A DNA stretch of 64,000 bases from Paenibacillus andongensis (GCF_025369935.1 NZ_CP104467.1:3727001-3791000), one strand, 5' to 3'. Positions 44,537 through 53,639 are shown, numbered from the stretch's first letter. A program made the numbers and translations. The notes: generated by a model not told the origin, from the sequence alone.

Positions 44537-45418
44537 GTGAGTTCTCGGCAAAAATTTATTCTCTCCAGCTTGCTGCCAGCACTGCTGCTTGTACTGATCT
44601 TTACTTACTATCCGTTCTTTAAGGGCGTGGTAATGGCGTTTCAAAGTTACAAGCTGTTCAATCTTAAGCAAGTACATTTTGTCGGCATGCAAAACTTTGT
44701 TGATGCGTTTCGAGACCATCAATTTCTTGCAGCACTGAAAAACAGTGCCTACTGGGTGTTTTTCTCCTTAATTTTGCAATTTCTATTAGGGTTTATCTTG
44801 GCGCTGTTTCTGAACAAGAAATTCTGGGGACGAGGCGTGTACCAAGCCTTTATTTTTTATCCATGGGCATTATCGGGATTTCTGATCGGCCTTATTTGGA
44901 AGTGGCTGTTTAACTCACAAATCGGCGTCATCAACGATCTCTTATTGCGTCTTGGTATTATTGAAGATCGGATCGGGTTCTTGTCGGATCCCAAATGGGC
45001 GATGTCCTCCGTTATCGTCGCCAACGTATGGTACGGTATAGCCTTTTTTACCATCATGCTGTTGGCTGCTTTGCAATCTATACCTTCGGAGCTGTATGAA
45101 GCAGCGAGTATCGACGGAGCGAACGGTTATCGAAAGCTGCTTTATGTGACGATTCCGTACATTATGCCGACCATCATCGCGACAACGCTGCTGCGGGTCA
45201 TTTGGATCTTCAACGATCCTACACTCATTTACGGTATGACGAATGGCGGACCGGGAGGGGCGACCCACATTTTATCCTCTTTGATGCTCAATAAAATTAT
45301 TTATGACGGCGATTATGGGGCTGCCTCAGCAGTCGGGGTCATTATGATCGTCATGTTGTTTTTGTACACATTGTTTTATTTGATGGTAACGAAGTCGGAG
45401 AAGGTAGGTGACTTCTAA
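44537..45418 (+). CDS. ABC transporter permease (MalF/UgpA type)
   Basis: A CUT1 permease of 293 residues with six membrane segments. The EAA loop is visible as YEAASIDGANGYRKLLYVTIP near residue 193, which docks to the ATPase. The GTG at 44537 follows a run of seven G residues; the frame extends upstream into the attenuator, which is unlikely to be translated. It is paired with the permease at 45419. Confidence 0.9.
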   Translation: MSSRQKFILSSLLPALLLVLIFTYYPFFKGVVMAFQSYKLFNLKQVHFVGMQNFVDAFRDHQFLAALKNSAYWVFFSLILQFLLGFILALFLNKKFWGRGVYQAFIFYPWALSGFLIGLIWKWLFNSQIGVINDLLLRLGIIEDRIGFLSDPKWAMSSVIVANVWYGIAFFTIMLLAALQSIPSELYEAASIDGANGYRKLLYVTIPYIMPTIIATTLLRVIWIFNDPTLIYGMTNGGPGGATHILSSLMLNKIIYDGDYGAASAVGVIMIVMLFLYTLFYLMVTKSEKVGDF

Positions 45419-46249
45419 ATGAAACGAAATTATGGGTATCGGCTCATCAAAGTTGGCTTTCTTTCCGTGTACTTCGTCGTGATGGTGTTTCCGTTATACT
45501 GGATCGTCATCACCTCGTTAAAGCCGCAAAAGGAAATATTCAGTTATCCCGTCCATTACTGGCCCGAACAGTTCACACTTCAAAATTACGTCAACATTTT
45601 CAAAGTATCTAAGTTTAACGTGTATATTGCCAACAGTCTTCTCGTCTCGATTTCTTCTGCTCTGATCGTAATCGTGATCGCCATATGCAGCGCTTACGTA
45701 CTCGCACGATTTCGGTTTCGCGGCCACAAGCAAATTATGCTCGCATTCTTCGTCACCCAGATGCTTCCTGGATTCATTGCGCTGGCTCCGCTTTACATGA
45801 TGATGTCAAACTTGCATCTGCTTAATCAGCGAATCTCATTGATCCTCATGTATACGGTCATTTTGATTCCGTTCTCCACGATTATGCTGCGAGGCTTCTT
45901 TCAGCGAATCCCTTCCAATCTGGAGGAAGCGGCGATGATCGACGGCTGTTCCCAGCTGTCTGCCCTCATGCGAGTCATTATCCCAATTATGATGCCGGGC
46001 ATTTCCTCCATGTTCATTTTTGCTTTCGTCCAGAACTGGAACGAGCTTTTCTTGGCCGTCATGTTTATCGATAACGAATCGTTAAAGACACTGCCGGTAG
46101 CAATGAATTCTTTTATCCTCAAATTTAATGTCGATTGGGGCTCCATGTCTGCAGGAACTGTTCTGTCTGTACTCCCGACAATACTGTTGTTTGCCCTAGC
46201 ACAGCGATTTATTGTAGAAGGATTGACTCAAGGGGCGGTGAAAGGGTAG
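45419..46249 (+). CDS. ABC transporter permease (MalG/UgpE type)
   Basis: A CUT1 permease of 276 residues with six membrane segments. The EAA loop is EEAAMIDGCSQLSALMRVIIP near residue 166. It starts directly at the stop of its partner permease. No ATP-binding gene is present in the cluster, so a shared MsmX-type ATPase is expected, as for many CUT1 importers of Bacillales (inference). Confidence 0.9.
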   Translation: MKRNYGYRLIKVGFLSVYFVVMVFPLYWIVITSLKPQKEIFSYPVHYWPEQFTLQNYVNIFKVSKFNVYIANSLLVSISSALIVIVIAICSAYVLARFRFRGHKQIMLAFFVTQMLPGFIALAPLYMMMSNLHLLNQRISLILMYTVILIPFSTIMLRGFFQRIPSNLEEAAMIDGCSQLSALMRVIIPIMMPGISSMFIFAFVQNWNELFLAVMFIDNESLKTLPVAMNSFILKFNVDWGSMSAGTVLSVLPTILLFALAQRFIVEGLTQGAVKG

Positions 46250-47457
46250 TGAGCGCAAAGGAGAAGATGTACTCCATAGTGGCGCATGACGCGCACGATG
46301 ATCGTCATCACGGAGCGATAAGTGTACCCATTTATCAGACGAGTTTATTTTCGTTCGATACGTACGAGCAATTCAACTTGGCAAGACTCGATGAACAAGA
46401 AAACTTCGTGTATTCCAGAGGCAATAATCCTACGGTGAGGTACCTGGAGGACAAGCTCGCCCAGCTAGAGCAAGGGGAAAGGGCCAAGTGCTTTGCGTCC
46501 GGAATGGCGGCGATTTCGGCAGCGATTATGTCTATAGTCAAGCAAGGTGATCACGTCATTTGCACTCATCAGGCGTACGGACCGACACGAGAATTTCTAG
46601 GTGTCTATTTGCAAAAGTTTGGGGTCGAGACGACTTTTGTCGATGGCAGCTCATTGGCAAATTGGCAACGTGCCGTTCAGCCGAATACTAAACTGCTGTA
46701 TTTGGAGAGCCCGACTAGCATGATGTTCCAGCTCCAAGATATCCGAAGTTGCGTGGCGCTGGCTCAACATATTGGAGCAGAGACGATTCTCGATAATTCG
46801 TGGGCAACACCTTGTCATCAAAATCCGCTCACGATGGGGGTCAGCCTCGTCGTCCATTCAATCACGAAGTACATCTCTGGTCATAGCGATTGCGTAGGGG
46901 GAGTTGTGGTCGGCTCTCACAGATTCATGGACCCACTCATGTCAACGGAATATATGTTGTTCGGCGGCATTATGACGCCACAGACAGCGGGCTTGGTTAC
47001 GCGGGGGCTGCGTACACTGCCAATGCGGATGCAGCGGCATGAAACGAGCGGGCTGAAGGTCGCTGATTATTTAGGCAGGCAGCATTATGTCCGGAAGGTT
47101 AATCATCCGGGGTTAACCAACCACCCTCAGCATGAGCTGGCTCGTACGCAGATGTCGGGATACAGCAGTTTATTTTCCTTCGAATCCGATGAGTCGGTTG
47201 TCAAATTAAGGGCTTGGGCGGATCATCTGCACTATTTCCGGATTGGAGCCAGTTGGGGCGGTTTCGAAAGCTTAGTCAATGTAAATGCCTTAAATAACGA
47301 TGATCAGCAAGCTGGCTCGCTTGTTCGACTCTATATAGGTTCCGAGGATCCGGATGATTTAATTCGGGATATGGAAGAAGCATGGCGATCTGTCACACAG
47401 AGCCCTTCAGAGGGGGAGATATATGAGCAGAATGCGGGTATCAGCCAGGACGGATGA
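46249..47457 (+). CDS. Cys/Met-metabolism PLP-dependent enzyme (cystathionine gamma-synthase/lyase-like)
   Basis: A 402-residue fold-type I PLP enzyme. The PLP lysine lies in HSITKYISGHSD near residue 208, with upstream landmarks YSRGNNPTVRYLE near 52 and FASGMAAISA near 81. It could be a gamma-synthase, beta-lyase or gamma-lyase acting on sulfur amino acids or a related amine. The GTG at 46249 overlaps the permease stop by one base. Linkage to a sugar-type importer is unusual and suggests it processes the imported compound (inference). Confidence 0.85.
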   Translation: MSAKEKMYSIVAHDAHDDRHHGAISVPIYQTSLFSFDTYEQFNLARLDEQENFVYSRGNNPTVRYLEDKLAQLEQGERAKCFASGMAAISAAIMSIVKQGDHVICTHQAYGPTREFLGVYLQKFGVETTFVDGSSLANWQRAVQPNTKLLYLESPTSMMFQLQDIRSCVALAQHIGAETILDNSWATPCHQNPLTMGVSLVVHSITKYISGHSDCVGGVVVGSHRFMDPLMSTEYMLFGGIMTPQTAGLVTRGLRTLPMRMQRHETSGLKVADYLGRQHYVRKVNHPGLTNHPQHELARTQMSGYSSLFSFESDESVVKLRAWADHLHYFRIGASWGGFESLVNVNALNNDDQQAGSLVRLYIGSEDPDDLIRDMEEAWRSVTQSPSEGEIYEQNAGISQDG

Positions 47458-48610
47458 ACGACAACCGCTATACTTGCAGATCCAAGAGCATTTTAAACAA
47501 TTGATCCAATTAGGCGCTATGGAGGAGAACGACAAATTTCCGACAGAAAAGCAGCTGATGGAGCAATTCGGAGTCAGTCGAATGACGGTTTCCAATGCGC
47601 TTACGCAGCTGGCGAAAGACGGTTGGATTTACCGAATTCCAGGGAGAGGAAGCTTCGTTAGTCCAGAAGCCCGCTCGGAAGCAATTGAGAGCCTGGAGAA
47701 CAAGCAGCTTGACTCTTTAGATGTGATAGAGCCTGATGAGCGTGCGTCCTCCCGTAAAATGATCGGCTTCGTTCTACCCTTACTTGAGGATTTCTTTGCT
47801 ATCCGATTATTAAAAGGAATCCATTCCGTGCTCGCGAACACCGATTATTATGTGTCGATAGTGCTAACTCATAATAACAAGGAGCGGGAAAAGGAGGCGA
47901 TTCAGGAACTGATTAAGAATGGGGCCGCTGGACTTATTATTTTTCCGAATGACGCTGAAACGTACAATGAAGAAATCTTGGTACTGAAACTGCGGAAATT
48001 CCCGTTCGTGCTCATTGACCGCTACTTGCCAGGCTTTGATACCCATTGTGTCTGTTCGGATAATTGGATGAGCGCTCAATTAGCGGTCAACCATCTGTGG
48101 GAGCTAGGCCATAGGGACATTGCTATTTGCTCCGATATTTCGATCCATACAATGACTGTCGATGAGCGGATTCGCGGCTATATGGAAGCACTGAAACAAA
48201 AAGGTTCGATGATTAACCCAGCTTTAATCGTGACAGATTTTCAATTAACGGATACGATCCCAATCGAAAAGCACCCGTTATATCATTATCTCAAATATCG
48301 CACAGCAACCGCGTTCATTACATTGAATTTGAAGTTGGGCATGAATATAGCCGATATGGTTGAAAAACTGGGAATGAAAGTACCGCGCGATCTTTCTATT
48401 TTAACGTACGATAATCCCTCATCAGCGATTGACGAAAAACCTACATTCACGCATATAGACCAACATGAGCTGGAAATTGGTGCTAAATCGGCTGAACTTC
48501 TGCTTAGATTGCTGAATAACCAGGAGAGTGTGACTGAGCCCAATAAAGTTATTGTAAAATCGGCCTTAGTGTGTGGTGAATCTACGGAAGAACTATCAGT
48601 TAAGAAATAA
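47423..48610 (+). CDS. GntR-type regulator with LacI-like ligand domain
   Basis: A 395-residue hybrid regulator. Residues 1-80 form a GntR winged helix (FPTEKQLMEQFGVSRMTVSNAL, then GRGSFV). Residues about 110-390 form a periplasmic-binding-protein-like ligand domain as in LacI/AraR. It starts inside the preceding gene (35-base overlap) after AGAGGGGGAG. It likely senses the substrate or product of this cluster and controls the operon; its operator was not located. Confidence 0.88.
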   Translation: MSRMRVSARTDERQPLYLQIQEHFKQLIQLGAMEENDKFPTEKQLMEQFGVSRMTVSNALTQLAKDGWIYRIPGRGSFVSPEARSEAIESLENKQLDSLDVIEPDERASSRKMIGFVLPLLEDFFAIRLLKGIHSVLANTDYYVSIVLTHNNKEREKEAIQELIKNGAAGLIIFPNDAETYNEEILVLKLRKFPFVLIDRYLPGFDTHCVCSDNWMSAQLAVNHLWELGHRDIAICSDISIHTMTVDERIRGYMEALKQKGSMINPALIVTDFQLTDTIPIEKHPLYHYLKYRTATAFITLNLKLGMNIADMVEKLGMKVPRDLSILTYDNPSSAIDEKPTFTHIDQHELEIGAKSAELLLRLLNNQESVTEPNKVIVKSALVCGESTEELSVKK

Positions 48611-48641
48611 TCATTTGTTTAAAAAAAGGAGGATTTATACG

Positions 48642-49424
48642 ATGAATCCTATATCCAGCCCAGGAGAATTTACGGAGCTTGATCGGTTTATGTTCGAATC
48701 ATGGGGCTATCTGGTTATTCCTAACGTACTCTCCGCAGAGGAGGTGAAGGAATGCCTGGAAGCATCCATCCGCTTGCACGAGTCAGAGGGTACTAAAGGT
48801 TGGGCACAGGTGGGGAAAGGTTTTGAAACGGAGTCCGCTTTGGAGCGATTGATGGATCATCCCGCTGTATTGCCTAAAGTTAGGGCGCTCTACGGAGATC
48901 GCTTCATTTTACAGTCTGCCTGGTGTACCAAACAGCCGGCATTCGGCGGGGTGGGCGGTTGGCATCAGGATGGGTCAGGTGCCTATGAATTTAGCAAACT
49001 TGGCTATCCAATACCACTTATTCAACTTCGTGCTTCCTTCTTATTGACGGACCAAACCATACCAAGAACAGGGAATATGGAGATGATCCCAGGCAGCCAT
49101 AGAAGCCAAGTGCAGCTGCCAGGTGTGATTAGAACAGCCAAGGATGATGTTCCAATCGGTCATGTCATCTGTGCACCGGCGGGATCGGTCTTATTTTTTC
49201 ATAATGCCGTCTGGCACCGGACTTTTGCTCATGATGGTGATTACGACCGGTATACGATGCACTATATTTATAGTCCGCCGTGGGTTCGTTGCTCAGATCG
49301 TTTCGAGAATAATCAAGAATTTTTAGATCGCACAACACCAACACGCCGTTATTTAATGGGACAATTTACAAGACCGGATGCGCCCTTCGGAGCTAGTTAT
49401 CCTACTGAATTCGAGAATAGCTGA
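48642..49424 (+). CDS. Phytanoyl-CoA dioxygenase (PhyH) family protein
   Basis: A 260-residue Fe(II)/2-oxoglutarate-dependent dioxygenase. The metal motif HxD is in GWHQDGSG near residue 107, the 2-oxoglutarate region is MEMIPGSHR near 146, and the distal His is in NAVWHRTF near 187. It hydroxylates or dealkylates an unknown small molecule. The ATG at 48642 follows AAAAAGGAGG. It lies 31 bases after the regulator gene and is probably the last gene of the importer cluster. Confidence 0.85.
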   Translation: MNPISSPGEFTELDRFMFESWGYLVIPNVLSAEEVKECLEASIRLHESEGTKGWAQVGKGFETESALERLMDHPAVLPKVRALYGDRFILQSAWCTKQPAFGGVGGWHQDGSGAYEFSKLGYPIPLIQLRASFLLTDQTIPRTGNMEMIPGSHRSQVQLPGVIRTAKDDVPIGHVICAPAGSVLFFHNAVWHRTFAHDGDYDRYTMHYIYSPPWVRCSDRFENNQEFLDRTTPTRRYLMGQFTRPDAPFGASYPTEFENS

Positions 49425-49444
49425 AGTTGAATAAAAGCTGGAAT

Positions 49445-49470
49445 GGCCGCGAGTTTAGCGGTCGTTTTTT
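49445..49470 (+). terminator. Terminator after phyH-like gene
   Basis: GGCCGC and GCGGTC pair around GAGTTTA; TTTTTT follows. Confidence 0.7.
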
Positions 49471-49645
49471 GTGTTGTAAAGCGATGTATTTGTAATGGAC
49501 TTTTGCTAAATAATTGAATATGATAGTGATGTATATTATGAAACATCGTTTCACCAAATGAAACAATTGAAATCATTATTTGACTCAACAACAGATGGCC
49601 ACTTTGTTTGCAGAAGGATATATAATCAGATGGGAGAGGTATGAG

Positions 49646-50404
49646 ATGAATAATCCTAAAGACCGTTTTTCGAATCGTGTTGATACCTATGTGAAATTCC
49701 GCCCTAGTTATCCGAAAGAGGCTATTGATTATTTGTACGACGTCGTTGGTCTGCGCGCAAATGCAGTAGTTGCGGACATTGGCGCAGGGACAGGTATTTT
49801 TTCAAAGCTGCTCTTACAAAGAGGAAGCCAAGTCATCGCTGTTGAACCGAACCAAGCGATGCGGGAAGCCGCTGAGCAAATGCTAAGCGGAGATGCAAAC
49901 TTCCGTACCGTGCCTGGGTCTGCTGAAGTGACTGGTCTACCGAATGAGTCCGTCGACTTTATCGTCTGTGCCCAAGCGTTTCATTGGTTTGATCGTACGG
50001 CCGCGCAAACCGAATTCCATCGGATCCTGAAGCCTGGCGGGAAGGGGCTGCTAATCTGGAACTCGCGTCTGGAACATGGCAATGCCTTCAGAGAAGAGTA
50101 CGATTTACTGCTTCGTACATTCGGAAGCGATTATGAAAAAGTTACTCATAAAAATATTTCGCAGGAAACGCTGGCGTCTTTCTTTAAGAACGAGAGTATG
50201 CAGGTAGAACGATTCTCGATAACACAGGTTTTTGATTTTGAAGGTTTGAAGGGGAGGTTGATGTCATCTTCCTACATTCCCGTACCTGAGCACCCCAATT
50301 TTGCGCCGATGATGACGGAACTGCAGCAACTATTTGAACGGCATGAGCAAGGTGGAAATGTGTTTTTCGACTATGAAACTGAGGTATATTGGGGAGAGGT
50401 TTAG
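49646..50404 (+). CDS. Class I SAM-dependent methyltransferase
   Basis: A 252-residue methyltransferase (Methyltransf_11 type). Motif I is VADIGAGTGIFSK near residue 40, motif II is VIAVEPN near 61, and DFIVCAQAFHWFDR near 104 resembles motif IV/V with the Trp-Phe pair. The N-terminal RFSNRVDTYVKFRPSYP is a common signature of a YafE-like subfamily. The ATG at 49646 follows GGGAGAGG. The substrate is unknown. Confidence 0.85.
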   Translation: MNNPKDRFSNRVDTYVKFRPSYPKEAIDYLYDVVGLRANAVVADIGAGTGIFSKLLLQRGSQVIAVEPNQAMREAAEQMLSGDANFRTVPGSAEVTGLPNESVDFIVCAQAFHWFDRTAAQTEFHRILKPGGKGLLIWNSRLEHGNAFREEYDLLLRTFGSDYEKVTHKNISQETLASFFKNESMQVERFSITQVFDFEGLKGRLMSSSYIPVPEHPNFAPMMTELQQLFERHEQGGNVFFDYETEVYWGEV

Positions 50405-50442
50405 TAAAAGCGCGATCAATCTATTCGGAGGAGGACGTTCAA

Positions 50443-51177
50443 TTGTCGAACAATAAAACGGCTTGTGTAACGGGAACGGATAGAGGGATTGGCCTAGCGC
50501 TTACGAGGTCATTATTGCGTGAAGGGTATACGGTTTATGCGGGGGGTATCATGGAATCCAACATAGATATAGACCAGTTGGCAGCTCAATTCCCAAATCA
50601 GCTGCACGCATTTGTGTTGGACGTAGGATCGGACGAAAGCGTAAAGAACGCCGCTAGCTTCATTCAAAGCAAAACATCTAAGCTGGAAATCTTAATCAAC
50701 AATGCCGCTATCCTTGGCGATACGGAAAAAACAGTGAAAGACGAGCTCGATTTCGATGAAATTCAGCGTGTTTACAACGTGACAGCCCTCGGTGCTATCC
50801 GAATGTCGAACGCCTTAATTGAGCCTATTATGGATGGCGGCAAGCTAATTGTCAATATTTCTTCGGAAGCTGGCAGCATTGGCATTAGCGGGCGTGAAGC
50901 GTGGTTCGGTTACTGTATGGCCAAAGCCGCGCTCAATATGGGTTCCACGATCATCCACAACCAGATTCGTAAAGAAGGCGGACGTGTCCTCATTCTCCAT
51001 CCTGGTTGGGTCAAAACGTATATGAGCGGCACATGGAACGAGGCGGGTACGTATACAGCGGAACAAGCGGCTGCTAATATTTTGAAACGAATAGAGGAAT
51101 ATAAAGAAACTAAAGAAACGCTGCGCGAAAAGCCGGTTTATCTTGAAGCAGACACCGGAAAGGAATTGCCTTGGTAA
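50443..51177 (+). CDS. Short-chain dehydrogenase/reductase
   Basis: A classical SDR of 244 residues. The cofactor motif is TGTDRGIG at residues 9-16, the structural motif is NNAAILG near 88, and the catalytic YxxxK is YCMAKAAL near 154. NAD(P) preference and substrate are not evident. The TTG start at 50443 follows GGAGGACG, 38 bases after the methyltransferase stop, and it is followed by the ThuA-like gene. The three may form an operon. Confidence 0.85.
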   Translation: MSNNKTACVTGTDRGIGLALTRSLLREGYTVYAGGIMESNIDIDQLAAQFPNQLHAFVLDVGSDESVKNAASFIQSKTSKLEILINNAAILGDTEKTVKDELDFDEIQRVYNVTALGAIRMSNALIEPIMDGGKLIVNISSEAGSIGISGREAWFGYCMAKAALNMGSTIIHNQIRKEGGRVLILHPGWVKTYMSGTWNEAGTYTAEQAAANILKRIEEYKETKETLREKPVYLEADTGKELPW

Positions 51178-51201
51178 ATCAAAAGGTGAGGGAGTAGAGC
51201 C

Positions 51202-51840
51202 GTGAGTGATATTACGAATGTACTTTTGGTCGGTGACATGACAGATGCTCCATGGCATCCATTGGAGCCTGCCAAGCAGGAGCTTAGTGGAATTCTTGGC
51301 GAAGATTTTCTGATTACGAGTACGGAGGACTACAACCATTTCACGGCATTGGATCGGAAACAATTTCCACTTTGCATTTCCTATACGGATTGCTGGAACC
51401 GTGATCTTACTCTGCAACAAACAGCCGGTTTGATTCAATATGTGGCGGGTGGAGGCGGCCTGCTTGTGATCCATAATGGGATTTCAGTTCAACGCAGTTA
51501 CGAGCTGATTCATATGATCGGAGCTAAGTTTACAGGCCACCCCCCTTACCAATCTCTGGACTATTATCGATCTGCGGACAATCATCCATTACTCGAGGGT
51601 GTCGAGGACTTCAGCATGGAGGAAGAGCCCTATATGTTCGATTTTGACCCTTTTACCAAGAAAACCGCATTTCTAGAGTACGAATTTGAAGGAAATAGGT
51701 ATCCAGCTGCCTGGGAGCAAGCTTACGGTCTTGGGAAAGTTATCTATTTACAACCCGGGCATCATGCTCCATCATTTAAAGCGGATGCTTATAGGCGACT
51801 TGTGCTCAACAGCGCACGTTGGTTAAGCGCTAGCAGTTAA
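51202..51840 (+). CDS. ThuA-like domain protein
   Basis: A 212-residue ThuA-family protein (class-I-glutamine-amidotransferase-like fold). GGGGLLVIHNG near residue 82, FTGHPPYQ near 110 and HPLLEGV near 129 are recognisable family blocks. ThuA proteins are linked to sugar utilisation (trehalose in Rhizobium) without a proven reaction. The GTG at 51202 follows GAGGGAG. It lies 24 bases after the SDR gene; together they could oxidise a sugar derivative (inference). Confidence 0.8.
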   Translation: MSDITNVLLVGDMTDAPWHPLEPAKQELSGILGEDFLITSTEDYNHFTALDRKQFPLCISYTDCWNRDLTLQQTAGLIQYVAGGGGLLVIHNGISVQRSYELIHMIGAKFTGHPPYQSLDYYRSADNHPLLEGVEDFSMEEEPYMFDFDPFTKKTAFLEYEFEGNRYPAAWEQAYGLGKVIYLQPGHHAPSFKADAYRRLVLNSARWLSASS

Positions 51841-51877
51841 TGATTTTGTAATGTCTAGCAAGAGAAAGGAAATCATC

Positions 51878-53068
51878 ATGTCCATAAAACTATATTACAA
51901 TTCCGCTTATGTAACCGAATGGCAAACAGACATTCTCCAAACGCTTGAAAGAGAAGATGGGTATTATGTCATCCTGAAGGAGACAGCTTTCTATCCACAT
52001 GGGGGCGGACAGCCTTGCGATGTTGGCTATATGAACGGGATTCCTGTGCTCGATGTGATCAATGAAGAGGATGAAGTGCTGCACAAGCTGGCACGACTTC
52101 CCGATGAGAGCAAGGTAACTTGCCAAATCGATTGGAATCGAAGATTCGACCATATGCAGCAGCATAGCGGCCAGCATCTGCTCTCTGCAGTGTGCCGTGA
52201 TCTCTATCAGGCCATGACAGTTAGCTTTCATTTAGGTAACGATTATGCCACCATCGATGTGGAACAGCCAGAACTGACGCTGAACCAGCTTGCTTCCATT
52301 GAGAATGAAGTGAACCGTCAAATTTACCTGAACAACAGCATTGTTAGTTATTTTGTAACCCAAGAAGAAGCTGCTCAACTGCAGCTAGTGAAACAGCCCA
52401 AAGTGACGGATCATATTCGAATTGTCGAGATAAAAGGTGTGGAACACAACGCTTGCGGTGGGACACATGTCTCATCAACGGGCGAAATTGGTATGATAAA
52501 GCTGCTGAAAGCCGAAAAACAAAAGGGAAACACTCGGATTTACTTCTTATGCGGTTATCGCGCCTTGAAGGAGTTTAATGAAAACCAGCGGATTTTGGGT
52601 GCCTTGTCATCCAAATTCAAAACGGGTAAAGACGAGATTATCGATCGAATTGAAAAGTGGGAAAATGAACAAAAGCAGCTTCAGTCTGAAATTGTTGCTC
52701 TCAAAGAAAGAAACAACGCTTATGTGGCTCAGGAGCTGTTATCAAGCAGTGATGGCAAATTGATAGCAAGTGTGTTTGAGGATAAGACGTTTAAAGATTT
52801 ACAAAGTCTGGCGGTTAAGCTAGCTTCGGAAAGTGATACACCAGTACTGCTCGCTACTGTTGCTGAGAACAAAGTTATTCTTGCTAACAACAGTAATTGT
52901 CCCCTTTCTTGCGGTGCCTTCTTCAAAGAATATGTAGGAACTTACAATGGAAAAGGCGGAGGCAGCGATATCATCGCGCAGGCGGGATTCCAGACCTGGG
53001 AGGAAGCCTTTGCTTTCTATGAGTTCACAATCCGGCAGTTTAATGAGAAATTAGGGGCGAAGATTTAG
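51878..53068 (+). CDS. AlaX-L type alanyl-tRNA editing protein (DHHA1 domain)
   Basis: A 396-residue free-standing editing protein related to the C-terminal half of alanyl-tRNA synthetase. The metal-binding HSGQH near residue 95 and CGGTH near 192 are present, followed by a coiled coil (about 240-275) and a DHHA1 domain ending GKGGGSDIIAQAG. It hydrolyses Ser-tRNA(Ala) or Gly-tRNA(Ala) in related proteins. The ATG at 51878 follows AGAAAGGAAA. It appears to be a single gene. Confidence 0.9.
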   Translation: MSIKLYYNSAYVTEWQTDILQTLEREDGYYVILKETAFYPHGGGQPCDVGYMNGIPVLDVINEEDEVLHKLARLPDESKVTCQIDWNRRFDHMQQHSGQHLLSAVCRDLYQAMTVSFHLGNDYATIDVEQPELTLNQLASIENEVNRQIYLNNSIVSYFVTQEEAAQLQLVKQPKVTDHIRIVEIKGVEHNACGGTHVSSTGEIGMIKLLKAEKQKGNTRIYFLCGYRALKEFNENQRILGALSSKFKTGKDEIIDRIEKWENEQKQLQSEIVALKERNNAYVAQELLSSSDGKLIASVFEDKTFKDLQSLAVKLASESDTPVLLATVAENKVILANNSNCPLSCGAFFKEYVGTYNGKGGGSDIIAQAGFQTWEEAFAFYEFTIRQFNEKLGAKI

Positions 53069-53169
53069 CATACATTGCTTTTGAACTAGTCGAAAGACGA
53101 TTTTCAATGATTCGGTGTATTTCTTGATTCAGTTCGACAAATTTGTTGTATGCACTTACAATCTATAAT

Positions 53170-53198
53170 GTGACTTACTCCCTATATTCTTATATAAT
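53170..53198 (+). promoter_or_regulatory. Candidate promoter for the riboswitch-toxin transcript
   Basis: GTGACT (53170-53175) and TATAAT (53193-53198) are 17 bases apart. Transcription would begin near 53205, about 28 bases before the riboswitch. A second TATAAT lies at 53164-53169 without a good -35. Confidence 0.45.
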
Positions 53199-53232
53199 AA
53201 ATAGGCATATAATAGATTTACAGTATATAGAA

Positions 53233-53330
53233 GTCTACCCACGTTATTGGCAAAACCGTTTAAAGGCGGTGACGCAAAGCTAGAGGGGCTAAGGGAAACT
53301 ATGCCAGCCAGCTATCACATGAGGGTAGGC
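53233..53330 (+). promoter_or_regulatory. Cyclic di-GMP-I (GEMM-I) riboswitch
   Basis: The conserved GEMM-I blocks appear in order: TTGGCAAAACC, AAAGGCGGTGACGCAAAGC, GGGGCTAAGGG, then TATGCCAGCCAGCTA. The closing helix P1 is formed by 53233-53240 (with CTACCC) and 53323-53330 (with GGGTAG). TTTTT follows at once at 53331, so P1 plus U-run may itself work as a terminator. The next gene is the holin-like peptide at 53421. An independent terminator separates it from the protease at 53765. Confidence 0.88.
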
Positions 53331-53420
53331 TTTTTCTGTCCAAAATGACTTCTTGCAGACACTTTAGTTAGATACTAGGCCACCCGGATCTCCCTTTCGT
53401 CAGGAAGGAGGAGGGTAAAG

Positions 53421-53519
53421 GTGAAACCAGATGAAATGATAAAGTTGATTCTTCAATTTGGGAGTTTCCTCTTGGCATTGTTAACTTTTATAGCGTTAAT
53501 TATTGTTAGAATACACTAA
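53421..53519 (+). CDS. Holin-like type I toxin-like peptide (TxpA/Hol-Tox-like)
   Basis: A 32-residue peptide starting at GTG 53421 after GAAGGAGGAGGG. Short polar start (VKPDEM), then one hydrophobic helix (LQFGSFLLALLTFIALIIV) and a basic end (RIH). This is the pattern of putative holin-like toxins of type I toxin-antitoxin systems in Bacillales. The RBS can fold against CTCCCTT at 53390-53396 (53390-53411 hairpin), as in toxin mRNAs with hidden Shine-Dalgarno. A minus-strand terminator abuts the stop codon, suggesting an antisense RNA. It lies 90 bases after a c-di-GMP riboswitch. Family call is by pattern. Confidence 0.72.
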   Translation: MKPDEMIKLILQFGSFLLALLTFIALIIVRIH

Positions 53520-53556
53520 AAAACCTACCCCTTCGCCGCTAAACGATCAGGTAGGT
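53518..53556 (-). terminator. Minus-strand terminator abutting the toxin gene
   Basis: On the minus strand ACCTACC (from 53556-53550) pairs with GGTAGGT (from 53529-53523), and TTTTTT follows (53523-53518). There is no T run on the plus strand. It would end an antisense RNA covering the toxin 3' region. Confidence 0.6.
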
Positions 53557-53605
53557 GTGTATGAACCATTAGCCCCAGGAGGTCCCAAAAGCCAATGTAT
53601 CTAAA

Positions 53606-53639
53606 AAACAGGAGTGTTGGTAGCACTCTTGTTTTTTTT
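53606..53639. terminator. Terminator downstream of the toxin region (either strand)
   Basis: AACAGGAGTG and CACTCTTGTT pair (one mismatch), with A residues before and T residues after. It can terminate on both strands. Confidence 0.8.

Noticed and set aside
50845..51474. Minus-strand open frame of 209 codons across the SDR and ThuA-like genes
   Set aside because: It spans two well-supported plus-strand genes and their gap and shows no family features.
53233..53330. Riboswitch controlling the downstream protease at 53765
   Set aside because: A strong terminator at 53606-53639 and more than 400 bases separate them, and the protease has its own RBS. The small peptide gene is the nearer target.
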